Notes: generated by a model from the sequence alone, not told the origin. Positions 15,448 to 26,671 are shown, numbered from the stretch's first letter. The stretch: 64,000 bases of DNA from an uncultured Paenibacillaceae bacterium (GCA_913056365.1 CAJXLT010000010.1:50665-114664), one strand, 5' to 3'. A program made the numbers and translations.

Positions 15448-16860
15448 CTATTTCTGAATCATGTGTACTGCTTGGCCAAGCGCAGCTTCCGCGGTTTCCA
15501 TGACGACCTCGCCGAGGGACGGATGAGCATGAATGGTCAACGCCACATCTTCAAGGGTCGCGCCCATCTCCACGGCCAGTCCTAGCTCGGCGATCAGGTT
15601 GGACGCTTCTGGTCCGACGATCTGTGCGCCAAGCACAACGCCGGTCTCCTTGTTGGCTACGAGCTTCACGAAGCCTTCACCGGCTTCGAGCGCAAGCGCG
15701 CGGCCGTTCGCTGCGAAGTTGAAGCGGCCTGTCGCTACTTCGATGCCTTGCTCCTTCGCTTCCTTCTCGGTCATGCCGACGCCGGCGATCTCCGGATCGG
15801 AGAATACTACTGCAGGAATGCACTTGTAGTCGATCACGCTCTTATGTCCGGCAATCGCTTCTGCGGCTACCTTGCCTTCATACGAGGCCTTGTGCGCCAA
15901 GGCGAAGCCCGGCACGATGTCGCCGATCGCATAGATGTTGGAGACGCTCGTTCGGCATTGCTCATCGATCTCAATCACGCCGCGATCGCTCATCTTCACC
16001 CCGATGTTCTCCAAGCCAAGCTCATCGGTGTTCGGTCGGCGGCCTACCGTCACGAGCACATAATCCGCCGTAACCTCTTGCGCTTCGCCGTTCACTTCGA
16101 ACTTCACGGTCACTTCGTCGTCCGTCACGTTCGATTCCTTCGCCATCGCATTCGTATGCACGTCAACGTCCAGCTTCTTTAGCTTGCGGTCCACGAGGCG
16201 CGTCAGCTCTGGCTCGAAGCCAGGCAATATCTGATCTGTGCCTTCGAGAATGGTCACCTTCGTGCCGAACTTCGCATACGTCTGACCAAGCTCGACACCG
16301 ATATAGCCGCCGCCGATGACGATCATCCGCTTCGGCACTTCTTGCAATGCGAGCGCCCCTGTCGAGGAGACGATGCGCTCGCCGTAAGGGAATGGCTTCA
16401 GCTCAATCGGACGCGAGCCCGTCGCCACGATACAGTGATTGAACTTGAAGCGCTCCGCATTGTCCTCATCGCTGACACTGACCGTTGTCTCATCTACGAA
16501 ATATGCGTCACCGGACACAAACTTGATCTTATTGCCCTTGAACAAGCCGCTGACGCCGCCAGTCAGCTTCTTCACGACGCCTTCCTTCCAAGCTTGCACT
16601 TTGCCGAAGTCGACCTTCACGCCTTCAGCGCTCAAGCCCATCTCTTCGGATTCCTTCATAACCTCATAACGGTGTGCCGCCGAAATTAGCGCCTTGGATG
16701 GAATGCAACCGCGATTCAAGCATACGCCGCCTACTTCATCCTTATCGACAACGACGACCGACTTGCCCAGCTGAGCGGCACGGATGGCAGCAACGTAGCC
16801 GCCAGGACCGGCGCCAATTACTAATACGTCTACTTCTGTTGAGAAATCTCCGACAACCAT
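15448..16860 (-). CDS. pdhD: dihydrolipoyl dehydrogenase (E3 of pyruvate dehydrogenase)
   Basis: 470 residues of the class I flavoprotein disulfide reductase family. It has an FAD-binding GAGPGG near residue 17-22, the redox disulfide GGVCLNRGCIPSK (Cys47, Cys52), an NAD-binding GGGYIGVELG around 180, and the C-terminal dimer interface with the catalytic HAHPSLGEV. It reoxidises the dihydrolipoyl groups of E2 with NAD+. GGAGGTGTAACCC precedes the ATG; the pdhC stop lies inside this leader, so translation is coupled. It is the last gene of pdhABCD and is followed by a terminator. Confidence 0.96.
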   Translation of the reverse strand: MVVGDFSTEVDVLVIGAGPGGYVAAIRAAQLGKSVVVVDKDEVGGVCLNRGCIPSKALISAAHRYEVMKESEEMGLSAEGVKVDFGKVQAWKEGVVKKLTGGVSGLFKGNKIKFVSGDAYFVDETTVSVSDEDNAERFKFNHCIVATGSRPIELKPFPYGERIVSSTGALALQEVPKRMIVIGGGYIGVELGQTYAKFGTKVTILEGTDQILPGFEPELTRLVDRKLKKLDVDVHTNAMAKESNVTDDEVTVKFEVNGEAQEVTADYVLVTVGRRPNTDELGLENIGVKMSDRGVIEIDEQCRTSVSNIYAIGDIVPGFALAHKASYEGKVAAEAIAGHKSVIDYKCIPAVVFSDPEIAGVGMTEKEAKEQGIEVATGRFNFAANGRALALEAGEGFVKLVANKETGVVLGAQIVGPEASNLIAELGLAVEMGATLEDVALTIHAHPSLGEVVMETAEAALGQAVHMIQK

Positions 16861-16863
16861 GGG

Positions 16864-18153
16864 TTACACCTCCATGATTAGCAGCTGCGGATCTTCCAAC
16901 AGCTGTTTAATATAGTTCATCGCATTCTGAGCGGTTGCACCGTCAATCAGACGATGGTCGAAGCTCAGAGAGAGCGCCATAAGCTGGCCAACAGCAAGCT
17001 CGCCATCACGGACAACCGGCTTCTCCGAGATGCGCCCTGTGCCTAGAATCGCAACCTCCGGCCAGTTAATGACCGGCGTGAAGAACATACCGCCTGCCGA
17101 GCCAATGTTCGTAATGCTAACCGTACTGCCCTTCATCTCGTTCGGCGCAAGCTTGCCTTCGCGTGCTTTGCCAGCAAGCTCGCGAATTTCGTTGGCTATC
17201 GACCAGATGTTCTTGCGATCGGAATCCTTCACGACTGGTACGACCAAGCCATTATCTGTATCTGCAGCAATACCGATATGATAATACTTCTTGTAGATGA
17301 TCTCATTGTTCTCATCGTCGATAGAAGCGTTCAGCACCGGGAATTCCCGTACAGCTGCGACCAATGCCTTCACAATAAATGGCAGGTAGGTCAGCTTCAC
17401 ACCCTTCTTCTCAGCGAGTGGCTTCGCATTCTGGCGAAGCTCAACGAGCTTGCTAACATCGACTTCGTCCATAATCGTGACGTGCGGAGCCGTGTAGACC
17501 GACTTGGACATCGCATTCGCAATGACCTTGCGCACGCCCTTCAACGGCACGCGTTCTTCTAGAGCGCCTGGTTCCGCTTGTGGCGCTGCTGCAGCCGAAG
17601 CCGGTGCATCCGCTGCCTTGGAAGGAGCGTCTCCGCTTGCGAATCCATCGATGTCCTCACGGGTAATTCGTCCGTTCTTGCCTGTGCCTTGCACCTGCGT
17701 AATGTCAACATCCTTGTCACGCGCATACTTGCGCACACTTGGTGTTGCCAGCACTTGTGTCTTGTCAGCAGCTGCAGCTGGACGCGCGGCTTCCGCGGAT
17801 TGGGCCTGCGGCGCTTCACGCTTCTGTTCTGCCTTGTTGTCGTCCGATGAAGACTCTGCAGCAGCAGGTGCCGGAGCCGATTCGCCAGCTTCCTCCTGCG
17901 CAGGCGCCTCGCCCTCTACCTCGTAGATCGCGACAACATCGCCTACTGTGCAGACTGTACCTTCATCGGCTTTCAACTCCTCGACCTTACCGGTAACCGG
18001 AGACGGCACTTCCACTACGGCCTTGTCGTTCTGGACTTCCATCAGGATATCGTCTTCCTGAATCGAGTCGCCCGGCTTCACATGCCACTTGACGATCTCG
18101 CCTTCCATCAGGCCTTCGCCGAGCTCTGGAAATTTGTACTCGAATTTAGCCAC
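16864..18153 (-). CDS. pdhC: dihydrolipoamide acetyltransferase (E2 of pyruvate dehydrogenase)
   Basis: 429 residues. One N-terminal lipoyl domain (about 1-77) carries the lipoylated Lys44 in QNDKAVVEV. An Ala/Glu/Ser-rich flexible linker leads to a peripheral subunit-binding domain (about 133-170, [15 protein letters not shown] and GRITREDI). After a second Ala/Pro linker comes the catalytic acyltransferase domain (about 200-429) with the active-site SFDHRLIDG near the end. It forms the core of the complex. The GTG start follows AAGGAGG by a good spacing. It lies 12 bp after pdhB and 3 bp before pdhD. LipL encoded at 21391 could supply its lipoyl group. Confidence 0.96.
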   Translation of the reverse strand: MAKFEYKFPELGEGLMEGEIVKWHVKPGDSIQEDDILMEVQNDKAVVEVPSPVTGKVEELKADEGTVCTVGDVVAIYEVEGEAPAQEEAGESAPAPAAAESSSDDNKAEQKREAPQAQSAEAARPAAAADKTQVLATPSVRKYARDKDVDITQVQGTGKNGRITREDIDGFASGDAPSKAADAPASAAAAPQAEPGALEERVPLKGVRKVIANAMSKSVYTAPHVTIMDEVDVSKLVELRQNAKPLAEKKGVKLTYLPFIVKALVAAVREFPVLNASIDDENNEIIYKKYYHIGIAADTDNGLVVPVVKDSDRKNIWSIANEIRELAGKAREGKLAPNEMKGSTVSITNIGSAGGMFFTPVINWPEVAILGTGRISEKPVVRDGELAVGQLMALSLSFDHRLIDGATAQNAMNYIKQLLEDPQLLIMEV

Positions 18154-18165
18154 GTCCGTTCCTCC

Positions 18166-19143
18166 TTAGAAATTGATAACTTCCTTCACGCCCTTGATAA
18201 CCCTCGCGGCGTCAGGCAGCCATTCCTTCTCCACTTCGCCGAAGCCAAGCACGGTGTCCGGGGAAGTCACGCGCAAGACAGGCGCTTCCAGATGCAGAAT
18301 GCCCTTCTCCATAATACGCGCGACGATTTCCGCTCCCGCACCTGCCGAACGCTGTGCTTCCTGCACAACGATTGCACGGTTCGTCTTCTTGATCGATTCC
18401 AGTACGGTCTCCGTATCCATCGGCATTAATGTGCGAAGGTCAATGACCTCGGCTTCAACGCCTTCCTTCGCCAGCTCATCGGCTGCTGCCAATGAAGTAT
18501 GCACCATCGCACCGTACGTCACAATCGTAACGTCCTTGCCTTCCCGTACGACATTCGCCTTGCCGAGCGGCACCGTATATTCACCCTCAGGCACTTCACC
18601 GCGGAAGGAACGATACAGCTTCAAGTGCTCCAGGAAGAAGACCGGATCATTGTCGCGAATCGCCGACAGCAGCAATCCCTTCGCATCGTATGGATTGCTC
18701 GGCACGACTACCTTCAATCCCGGTGTCTGCATGAGCAGTCCTTCCAAGCTGTCCGAATGCAATTCCGGCGCATGTACACCCGCACCGAATGGCGACCGGA
18801 ATACGATCGGCGCATTGTAGCGTCCGCCTGAGCGATAGCGAATACGCGATGCTTGCGCACAGATCGAATCCATCGCCTCGAAGATGAAGCCGATAAATTG
18901 AATTTCCGCGACCGGACGATAGCCGGTTACGCCCAAGCCGATTGCCAACCCGCCGATACCGGATTCCGCAAGCGGTGTATCGAATACGCGCTCCTCGCCA
19001 AATTGCTTCTGCAAGCCCTCTGTTGCGCGGAATACGCCGCCAACATGGCCGACGTCTTCACCGAAGACAAGCACATTCTCGTCCCGCTCCAGCTCGACGC
19101 GCATCGCATCCGTGATGGCTTGAATCATTGTCATTTGTGCCAT
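18166..19143 (-). CDS. pdhB: pyruvate dehydrogenase E1 component, beta subunit
   Basis: 325 residues, the usual length for PdhB. It has a transketolase pyrimidine-binding domain ([30 protein letters not shown]) and a C-terminal transketolase domain ([20 protein letters not shown]). With the alpha subunit it binds thiamine diphosphate and decarboxylates pyruvate. GGGAGGAAACGG precedes the ATG. About 100 bp separate it from pdhA, the largest gap inside the operon, and no terminator is visible there. Confidence 0.96.
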   Translation of the reverse strand: MAQMTMIQAITDAMRVELERDENVLVFGEDVGHVGGVFRATEGLQKQFGEERVFDTPLAESGIGGLAIGLGVTGYRPVAEIQFIGFIFEAMDSICAQASRIRYRSGGRYNAPIVFRSPFGAGVHAPELHSDSLEGLLMQTPGLKVVVPSNPYDAKGLLLSAIRDNDPVFFLEHLKLYRSFRGEVPEGEYTVPLGKANVVREGKDVTIVTYGAMVHTSLAAADELAKEGVEAEVIDLRTLMPMDTETVLESIKKTNRAIVVQEAQRSAGAGAEIVARIMEKGILHLEAPVLRVTSPDTVLGFGEVEKEWLPDAARVIKGVKEVINF

Positions 19144-19246
19144 AAGTCCGTTTCCTCCCTAACCATTTACTCCTAGTTTTTATTCATAGAGCGCCTTGAC
19201 ACAGAATGAAGTCATGTCCTCATGCTTCACTTCCCTGTGCGCTTGT

Positions 19247-20654
<1,408 letters not shown>

Positions 20655-21386
20655 ATGCAAGATCCCCGTTATTACAAAAGAACGATTGAGAAAATCACAT
20701 TGTCTTCAACTGCACTGGACAAAGAGAGAAAGGTACGGGTCTACTTGCCTCCCGGCTATAATGAGCTGCTTAACTATCCGATTGTGTATTGCCAGGACGG
20801 CGAGCAGTTCTACCAATTCGGTCGTATCGCCACCCATGCCAACCGTATGATTCTAGACGAAGGTGTAGAGCCCTTCCTCATTGCTGGCGTTGCAGTAGAC
20901 GTGATGAAGCGGACTAGTGAGTATGCGCCTGAAGGAGAGCGATTCGCTGCGTACAAGCACTTCTTCGCTGAGGAGTTAATCCCTTATGTAGAGAGAAAAT
21001 ACCCGATTCAGTCTGATCCCAAACAGCGTATTGTGGCAGGCGATTCCCTCGGCGGTACAGTATCTCTGCACCTTGCTTTGGATTACCCGCACTTATTTCA
21101 CAAAGTGTTGTCCTTGTCCGGTGCATTCTTCCCTTCTACACAAGAGCGCATTCGCAGTATAGATGATCTGTCGTGGCTTCAGCTCTATATGCTAATCGGA
21201 CTGGATGAGCAAGAGGTGAAGACCGAGCGCGGTACCTTCGACTTCCTGGAAGCGAACAGAACCGCTCGCGCTCTGTTAGAAGAACGACGAACGGTTCTGC
21301 ATTATGAGGAGAAGCCCGGCAAGCATCTGTGGGGCTTCTGGCAGGATCAACTGCCTATAGGATTGAAGCTGTTGTTACAGCAATGA
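20655..21386 (+). CDS. alpha/beta hydrolase, putative esterase (Fes/esterase D-like)
   Basis: 243 residues of the enterochelin esterase/esterase D fold. The nucleophile motif GDSLGG (Ser about 134) follows an oxyanion region PIVYCQDGEQFYQFG, and a late His in GKHLWGFW completes the likely triad with an Asp near LIGLDEQE. The substrate cannot be told: Fes-like enzymes cut siderophore esters, others act on simple or acyl esters. No siderophore genes are nearby. AAAGGAG lies 7 nt before the ATG. It converges on lipL with only 4 bp between the stop codons. Confidence 0.8.
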   Translation: MQDPRYYKRTIEKITLSSTALDKERKVRVYLPPGYNELLNYPIVYCQDGEQFYQFGRIATHANRMILDEGVEPFLIAGVAVDVMKRTSEYAPEGERFAAYKHFFAEELIPYVERKYPIQSDPKQRIVAGDSLGGTVSLHLALDYPHLFHKVLSLSGAFFPSTQERIRSIDDLSWLQLYMLIGLDEQEVKTERGTFDFLEANRTARALLEERRTVLHYEEKPGKHLWGFWQDQLPIGLKLLLQQ

Positions 21387-21390
21387 TGCC

Positions 21391-22212
21391 TTAACGATCG
21401 TATCGTTCTGTCAAGGAACCGATCATCATTGATATGGACTCCTGCGACTCATCATATTGTTGCAGAAGCTGACATGGAGGACCCATCGATTGTGTCAGCG
21501 TCTGCTTCAATCGCTCGACAAACCGCTCAGCGGTAAGTCCCGGAATCAGCTCTGCCAGACTTGCAGTTCGATCCACTGTTACTTGAGGCGGCGCGTCAGC
21601 ATGATCATCACCCGAATAACCAGCGGCCCATGCATAATAATCGATGACGCGCTTCGCTCTCTCACTTCCGCTGCCCTCGACATTCACGAATGCCTGCACG
21701 GCGTAGGCACGTGTTTGCCGTCTCTGCGCAATCCCGCAAAACTTCAAACCCTGTATGCTCAGATCGTAGTCCCCCGGACAATAAGCGCCATGAACCTCGC
21801 CTCTGTCCACCACTCCTTCGGCTGCAACTGTCTCAGCAATCCAGCGGTACATACGGTCGAAATCTTCATAGATATTCATGCGTCCCGGAGATTTCGGAAC
21901 GAGCATGGTGACATTCACCACTCCAGGATCTAAGGGCACAGCCGCTCCTCCGGAATTACGCACGACAACTTCTGTTCCCTCTCGCCGCAGTTGTGTGATC
22001 GCTTGTGTGGCGTAAGGTAATTTGCGATCCCGCAGGCCCAGAATTAACGCCTTCTGATGCCGCCATATATGCACCTCCGGCACATCACCTTGTCCAATCT
22101 TCCTCCCTCTCAGCTCTTCATATGCAAATGGAAGCAACGGATTCCCTGATAACGGCGGCTCCATTCTCTCCACGATCCGATACGGACCTTCTGCCAACCA
22201 GAGTGATTCCAT
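21391..22212 (-). CDS. lipL: lipoate ligase-fold octanoyltransferase, LipL type
   Basis: 273 residues of the biotin/lipoate ligase fold. RNSGGAAVPLDPGVVN and CPGDYDLSIQGLKFCGIAQRR are hallmark segments, and Cys145 at the start of the latter fits the catalytic Cys of Bacillus LipL, which moves octanoyl groups from GcvH to E2 subunits. LipM is the other octanoyltransferase of this fold. I favour LipL from the CPGDYDLS and IAQRR pattern and length. It is next to the PDH operon but on its own promoter (22255-22283). Confidence 0.72.
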   Translation of the reverse strand: MESLWLAEGPYRIVERMEPPLSGNPLLPFAYEELRGRKIGQGDVPEVHIWRHQKALILGLRDRKLPYATQAITQLRREGTEVVVRNSGGAAVPLDPGVVNVTMLVPKSPGRMNIYEDFDRMYRWIAETVAAEGVVDRGEVHGAYCPGDYDLSIQGLKFCGIAQRRQTRAYAVQAFVNVEGSGSERAKRVIDYYAWAAGYSGDDHADAPPQVTVDRTASLAELIPGLTAERFVERLKQTLTQSMGPPCQLLQQYDESQESISMMIGSLTERYDR

Positions 22213-22254
22213 CTTCTCCGCTCACCTTCCTTCTTCTCCACAGACAATAAACGA

Positions 22255-22283
22255 ATTATACCAGATTCATGAACAGTTCTTAA
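22255..22283 (-). promoter_or_regulatory. SigA-type promoter of lipL
   Basis: Minus strand TTAAGA (22283-22278), 17-bp spacer, TATAAT (22260-22255). The -10 is perfect and the -35 matches four of six. The start codon of lipL is 43 bp downstream of the -10. Confidence 0.6.
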
Positions 22284-22369
22284 ACCATATCTGTATGAAT
22301 GCGAAGAAGCCGCCTCTGATTGGAGTGAATCCAAATCAAAGACAGCTTCGTCCATCCAGTATATCCAGC

Positions 22370-22873
22370 TCAGCGCAGTGCTTCTGTTGCTTTGTCCAGT
22401 AGCTCTGAAGTAGCTTGCATGTTAGCGTGCAGTTCCTCTGTAAGCTTCTTCATTGCTTTCAAGTGTGCCTGAACGGCCTTCTTGTCTTCCTGCTTCTTCG
22501 CCTTGTGCAACGCTTCCCGTTCACTCATCAGCTTCTGACACAGCTCCTGATTCGCTGCACGTCGTTGCTTCAACTCTGCGTGGTATCCTTTCACTTCCTG
22601 AATACCTCTCATGTTCCCTTTCTCAGCGGCAAGAAGGGTCTGCTCGAACAACACTTCCTGCTGCTCCATCACCTTCATCATCAACGCGAAGTGCTCGGAT
22701 CTCTTCTTGCCCTTCTTGTTCGGCCATCCTTGTGTGTGATGATGGTGATGTCCTTCATGATGCTCTTCCATTCGCTCCTGATTCGAGACATCCGGCTCTG
22801 CCGCGAGAGCGATCCCGCCTCCACTCGTCATAACGAGCACTGCCAGTCCGACTGCCAGCCATTTCTTCATCAT
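22370..22873 (-). CDS. secreted His-rich, helical protein
   Basis: 167 residues. A signal peptide (MMKKWLAVGLAVLVMTSGG to about ALA-A) is followed by a His cluster EEHHEGHHHHH and then a Lys/Glu/Ala-rich helical region without obvious catalytic motif. The His-rich segment suggests metal binding, and the helical remainder resembles Spy/CpxP-like periplasmic proteins only in general character. The ATG at 22873 is chosen because AAGGAG lies 9 nt upstream and a signal peptide then begins at once; a longer reading frame from 23008 would precede it with unlikely sequence. It is transcribed alone. Confidence 0.75.
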   Translation of the reverse strand: MMKKWLAVGLAVLVMTSGGGIALAAEPDVSNQERMEEHHEGHHHHHTQGWPNKKGKKRSEHFALMMKVMEQQEVLFEQTLLAAEKGNMRGIQEVKGYHAELKQRRAANQELCQKLMSEREALHKAKKQEDKKAVQAHLKAMKKLTEELHANMQATSELLDKATEALR

Positions 22874-22948
22874 GACACTCCACTCCTTCATATACAGTTT
22901 CGATATAGCTGACAATATTAAGATGTCCCGTTGTATGAAAAATATTGC

Positions 22949-22979
22949 ATTATAACCGATACCTGCAACAAAGTGATAA
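22949..22979 (-). promoter_or_regulatory. possible promoter of the His-rich protein gene
   Basis: A perfect TATAAT at 22954-22949 (minus) lies 76 bp before the start codon. The best -35 candidate, TTATCA, is 19 bp upstream, which is long. Confidence 0.35.
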
Positions 22980-23006
22980 TCGTAAGTTCTAGGCAAACCA
23001 ACATAC

Positions 23007-23045
23007 AAAAAACTGCCCCCAAGTCCATCGCAACTTGTGGGGCAG
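23007..23045 (-). terminator. terminator of the LTA-synthase-family gene
   Basis: Minus-strand GCTGCCCCACAAGT pairs with ACTTGGGGGCAGT and is followed by six T. It lies 25 bp past the stop at 23070. Confidence 0.88.
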
Positions 23046-23069
23046 CTATCGTTAGCCTGCGTGATTCAC

Positions 23070-24992
23070 TTATTCCTTGTCTGCAGCTCGCTCTCGATCA
23101 TCCAAGATGAAGCGCAGCAAATCGCCGTATATAATTTCATCCGAATAGTTCAAAGCAGTGGTAGAGCGTTGGATACCCGGCTCACATGCTGCCAGATCTG
23201 CTACAGTGCCATCTGCTCGGTTGTAGCAAATTTCGGACGTGTATACGTGCTCATCCGTTACGAAGCTGCCGTCGCGGAATACAGCGAGCGAGTCGCGATT
23301 CTCTGCGAACAGATCATGACCGAAGGACAAGCTGTCTCCATCCGTAATACCGAGCAAATGCATCAGTGTCGGCCGAATATCTACTTGACCGCCTACGGTA
23401 TGCAGCGTCTTCCCTTCATGGCCCGGCATATGGATAATCAGCGGCACGCGTTGCAACTGAGCTTGCTCATATGGCGTAATCTCACGCTCTAGAATTTCGG
23501 ACATCGCACGCTTGTGGTTTTCCGATATACCGTAATGATCGCCATATAAAATGAAGATCGAATTATCATACAGCCCGGCTTCCTTCACTTGCTCCATGAA
23601 GTGCTTAAGCGCTTCGTCATAATACCGCACGGTCACGAAGTAATTGTCTACTGATTCATCGCCAGTTTGAGCTGGTTGAATCAGCTCATCCTCCGGCTCA
23701 TACTCATAAGGGAAATGATTCGTCAGACTGATTAGCTTCGCATAGAACGGCTGCGGCAGCTGTTCAAGCAACGGAATGGACTGCTCATAGAAGTCCTTAT
23801 CCCGAAGCCCCCAGCCAACTGAGTTCTCCTCGGTTACATCATAGTAATCCACGTCATAGAAGCGATCATAACCCAACGTTTCGTACATCAAGTCACGGTT
23901 CCAGAACGACCCTTCATTCGCGTGGAAGGAGGCACTCGTATACCCGTGTTTCTTCAAAATTTCGGGTGTTGGCAAATACTGGTTCTGCGCATGCGTGAAA
24001 AAGACAGCGCCGCTCGGCAAGCCATACATGGAATTATCCACAATAAACTCAGAATCGGACGTCTTGCCCTGTCCAGTCTGGTGATAGAATTGATCGAAGT
24101 AATAGCTGTCCTTGACCAAATCGTTCAGATAAGGCGTAATCTCCTGACCATTCAACTCGCGATTGAGTACGAAGCCTTGCAGAGATTCCATGGAGATCAA
24201 GAACACATTCTTCCCTTCAGCCGCACCGAACAGTGAAGAATGCTCATCCTGCTGTCTCTCGGCAAGGTATGTCTGCGCACTCTTCATGTCCGTGCTGTCT
24301 GCGAACACCCGTCTTGTCTCCATTCTGGAATTCATCACCAAATCATATACATGATAGTTCATTGCACCGATATTTTTCACAATTAACTGTCTGTCGAAGG
24401 AACGCGACAGCAGCTCAGGCCTTGCCACTTCCGCCATCGACCAAGTGACGAACAGCAAGCAAGCGACCACAGGAAATATCGCATACACATGCGGCCTTGG
24501 CATCTGAACCCGAATTCGCTTCCGCCCATACAACAAGAAGAGCAATAGGAAGAAGCCTGCGAAGATCAATACATCCAGCAAATTTATAATCGTCACTACA
24601 CTACTGCCTAGACCGTTCACATTACGTTGCTGATACAAGACCGGCACTGTGATGAAGTCGTTGTAAAAACGGAAATACCAAACATTAACAAGCAGTAATG
24701 CCGACGTGAAAAAGCTTGTGACCAACACAGCGACATGATGTCGACGCCGGAAGATCAGGAATGCAACGCCTAGCATAAGCATCGTGGACCCTAACGGATT
24801 AATGAACATCATCCACTCCTGATACCAGCCAACTACCGATAAATCAACATACAATCGCTGCACGACATACGTATTCAGCCATATAATCACTGTTGCCAAG
24901 GCGAATAATCGCCAATGCGACAGCTGTTTCATAGACTCACTCCCTGCTTTGCGCGCGATACGCGAAAGCCAGGAGAACCCCTCTCCCAACAT
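23070..24992 (-). CDS. LTA synthase family protein (sulfatase-fold phosphoglycerol transferase)
   Basis: 640 residues. The N-terminal third has five membrane helices (about 28-48, 62-80, 90-110, 130-155 and 172-192). An extracellular sulfatase-like domain follows (about 255-620). FLISMESLQGF contains the metal-binding Glu, GQGKTSDSEF the catalytic Thr, LYGDHYGI the Asp/His metal pair and NHFPYEYE a further site, all as in LtaS. It should transfer glycerol phosphate from phosphatidylglycerol to a wall polymer; whether it is the main LTA synthase, a primase or a paralogue cannot be told. AGGAGGGTG before ATG 24992 is stronger than the site of a second in-frame ATG at 24932. It has its own terminator. 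Confidence 0.9.
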   Translation of the reverse strand: MLGEGFSWLSRIARKAGSESMKQLSHWRLFALATVIIWLNTYVVQRLYVDLSVVGWYQEWMMFINPLGSTMLMLGVAFLIFRRRHHVAVLVTSFFTSALLLVNVWYFRFYNDFITVPVLYQQRNVNGLGSSVVTIINLLDVLIFAGFFLLLFLLYGRKRIRVQMPRPHVYAIFPVVACLLFVTWSMAEVARPELLSRSFDRQLIVKNIGAMNYHVYDLVMNSRMETRRVFADSTDMKSAQTYLAERQQDEHSSLFGAAEGKNVFLISMESLQGFVLNRELNGQEITPYLNDLVKDSYYFDQFYHQTGQGKTSDSEFIVDNSMYGLPSGAVFFTHAQNQYLPTPEILKKHGYTSASFHANEGSFWNRDLMYETLGYDRFYDVDYYDVTEENSVGWGLRDKDFYEQSIPLLEQLPQPFYAKLISLTNHFPYEYEPEDELIQPAQTGDESVDNYFVTVRYYDEALKHFMEQVKEAGLYDNSIFILYGDHYGISENHKRAMSEILEREITPYEQAQLQRVPLIIHMPGHEGKTLHTVGGQVDIRPTLMHLLGITDGDSLSFGHDLFAENRDSLAVFRDGSFVTDEHVYTSEICYNRADGTVADLAACEPGIQRSTTALNYSDEIIYGDLLRFILDDRERAADKE

Positions 24993-25222
24993 GGTTACAC
25001 CCTCCTGTCCTTGAATTCCACTCCAAGGTTCTTATATATCTCTGTAAGTTACTCTATACTATTAACGCATTGTAAAGAAAAATGTTGCAAAACGCTAGGT
25101 TGATTATCGCCCGCATATTGACCAAATTTAGTCAAAACGAATAATGAAATCCTTTACATCTGCCTTTTACTCCCTCATACCACTTCTTTCATTGTTTTGG
25201 ACACTTTCACGTAATTTGAAAC

Positions 25223-25265
25223 AAAAAAAAGTATGTGCGCCCGGATCGCTCCCACACATACTTCT
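25223..25265 (-). terminator. terminator of the epimerase gene
   Basis: Minus-strand AAGTATGTGTGGGAGC pairs with the GCGCACATACTT side (with inner mismatches) and is followed by eight T. It lies 23 bp past the stop. Confidence 0.85.
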
Positions 25266-25287
25266 TCGTCCGTATATATTCAGAGTA

Positions 25288-26181
25288 TTAACTCGGTTCA
25301 ACTTTGATGAGCGCTTGCAACGCCGATTCCAGATCAGGATACCGATATGCAAACCCTGCTCGCAATGCCCGTTGCGGTAATACACGCTGTCCTTCGGTCA
25401 GGAGTTGAGCCATATCGCCAAACAGCAGACGCAGCATTGGAGCCGGTACCGGCATCCAGTGCGGTCGCCTCATCACCTTGCCCAATGTTCGTCCGAAGGT
25501 ATCATTCTGCACCGGCTCTGGCGCAGTGATATTCACTGGACCAGCCAACTCTCTATGTTCAAGCAAATACAGAACCAGGGCAGTCCAATCGTGAACATGA
25601 ATCCATGACATCCATTGCTTGCCGCTCGCGATCGGACCGCCCGCACAGAGCTTATAAGGCAGGAGCATCTTGCCGAAGGCGCCACCATCACGTCCCAATA
25701 CGACTCCTGTGCGCAGCTTGACCAGTCTGACACCGGTTATGCGTTCTGCCTCTTGCTCCCACTGTGAGACCACATGAGCAAGGAAATCTGTACCGTCCGC
25801 TGCTGTCTCTTCCGTGAAGACAGCGGTGTCGGAGGCGCCGTAACAACCGATCGCAGATCCTTGGAGGAAGACCGCCGGCTTCTCTTCTGTCTGTTGTACC
25901 CAATGGATAAGCGCCGCTGTTGCTTCCAACCGGGATCGCAAGATACGCTCTCTAGCCGATGATGTCCAGCGTTGATTGATCGTCTCCCCTGCCAAGTTGA
26001 TGATGGCTTCCACACCATCCATACAAGCTGGATCGTGTGCAAGTCTCTCCCAAGTGACGAAGGGAACGCTGTGCTGTTCGCCACCGCGAGTTATGAGCAA
26101 CGGCTCATGTCCATGCTCCCTCAATGCCCGAAGTAGATGCCGTCCTAGAAATCCGCTTCCTCCCGCTATGGCTACACGCAC
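25288..26181 (-). CDS. TIGR01777-type NAD(P)-dependent epimerase (SDR family)
   Basis: 297 residues of the extended SDR fold. The start VRVAIAGGSGFLGRHLLRAL holds the nucleotide-binding GGSGFLG. INLAGETINQRW, GSAIGCYG and RTGVVLGRDGGAF are the typical blocks of the TIGR01777/YfhF/YfcH group, followed by a C-terminal DUF1731-like end (LPQRALRAGFAYRYPDLESAL). The substrate is unknown. The GTG at 26181 is chosen because AGGAGGGAGG lies directly upstream and the Rossmann strand begins at residue 2. An in-frame ATG at 26217 lies upstream of that ribosome site. Confidence 0.85.
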   Translation of the reverse strand: MRVAIAGGSGFLGRHLLRALREHGHEPLLITRGGEQHSVPFVTWERLAHDPACMDGVEAIINLAGETINQRWTSSARERILRSRLEATAALIHWVQQTEEKPAVFLQGSAIGCYGASDTAVFTEETAADGTDFLAHVVSQWEQEAERITGVRLVKLRTGVVLGRDGGAFGKMLLPYKLCAGGPIASGKQWMSWIHVHDWTALVLYLLEHRELAGPVNITAPEPVQNDTFGRTLGKVMRRPHWMPVPAPMLRLLFGDMAQLLTEGQRVLPQRALRAGFAYRYPDLESALQALIKVEPS

Positions 26182-26231
26182 GAATAGCGCCTCCCTCCTA
26201 TTGCTGCCATGCTCCATTCTTGTACAATGTC

Positions 26232-26255
26232 AAAAAAAGCTCCCTTGCGGAAGCT
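26232..26255 (-). terminator. terminator after the HPr gene
   Basis: Minus-strand AGCTTCC, loop GCAA, GGGAGCT, then seven T. It ends the whiA-HPr transcription unit 30 bp past the HPr stop. Confidence 0.9.
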
Positions 26256-26284
26256 AAGTTGCTGCTTAAAATGGTAAACAATCG

Positions 26285-26554
26285 CTATTGGTTCTCCAAC
26301 TCTTCCTTACTGACCAAATCCACCAAAGCGGTTACAGCTTGTTCCGCATCCGCGCCCTCTGCACTGATCTCCACTTCCGCCCCTGAGCTAATGGCAAGGC
26401 TCATAATGCCCATAATACTTTTGGCATTCACCTTTTTATCGCCTTTTTCCACAAAAATTTCCGCAGAGAATTTATTCGCTTCCTGTACAAATAAAGCCGC
26501 TGGTCTTGCATGCAGACCTGTCTTCAGCTTCACAACCACCGGGCGTTTCGTCAT
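26285..26554 (-). CDS. HPr family phosphocarrier protein at the crh position
   Basis: 89 residues with both regulatory sites of HPr: His15 in TGLHARPAA (phosphorylated by enzyme I of the PTS) and Ser46 in KSIMGIMSLA (phosphorylated by HPr kinase). In Bacillus subtilis this position after whiA holds crh, whose protein lacks the His. Here the His is present, so the protein could work as a true PTS carrier as well as a catabolite co-repressor. HprK is encoded 17 kb away in the same window. GGGGGTAAGAGCGA precedes the ATG. About 117 bp separate it from whiA. Confidence 0.9.
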   Translation of the reverse strand: MTKRPVVVKLKTGLHARPAALFVQEANKFSAEIFVEKGDKKVNAKSIMGIMSLAISSGAEVEISAEGADAEQAVTALVDLVSKEELENQ

Positions 26555-26671
26555 TCGCTCTTACCCCCTAAACCAATTGTCAAAAGTCAAGTTGCGCATA
26601 TACGCACGAATTACGAGCATTTTACAATAGTATAGCATTTATAACCGAAGAACACTAGAACCTTTGGATAT

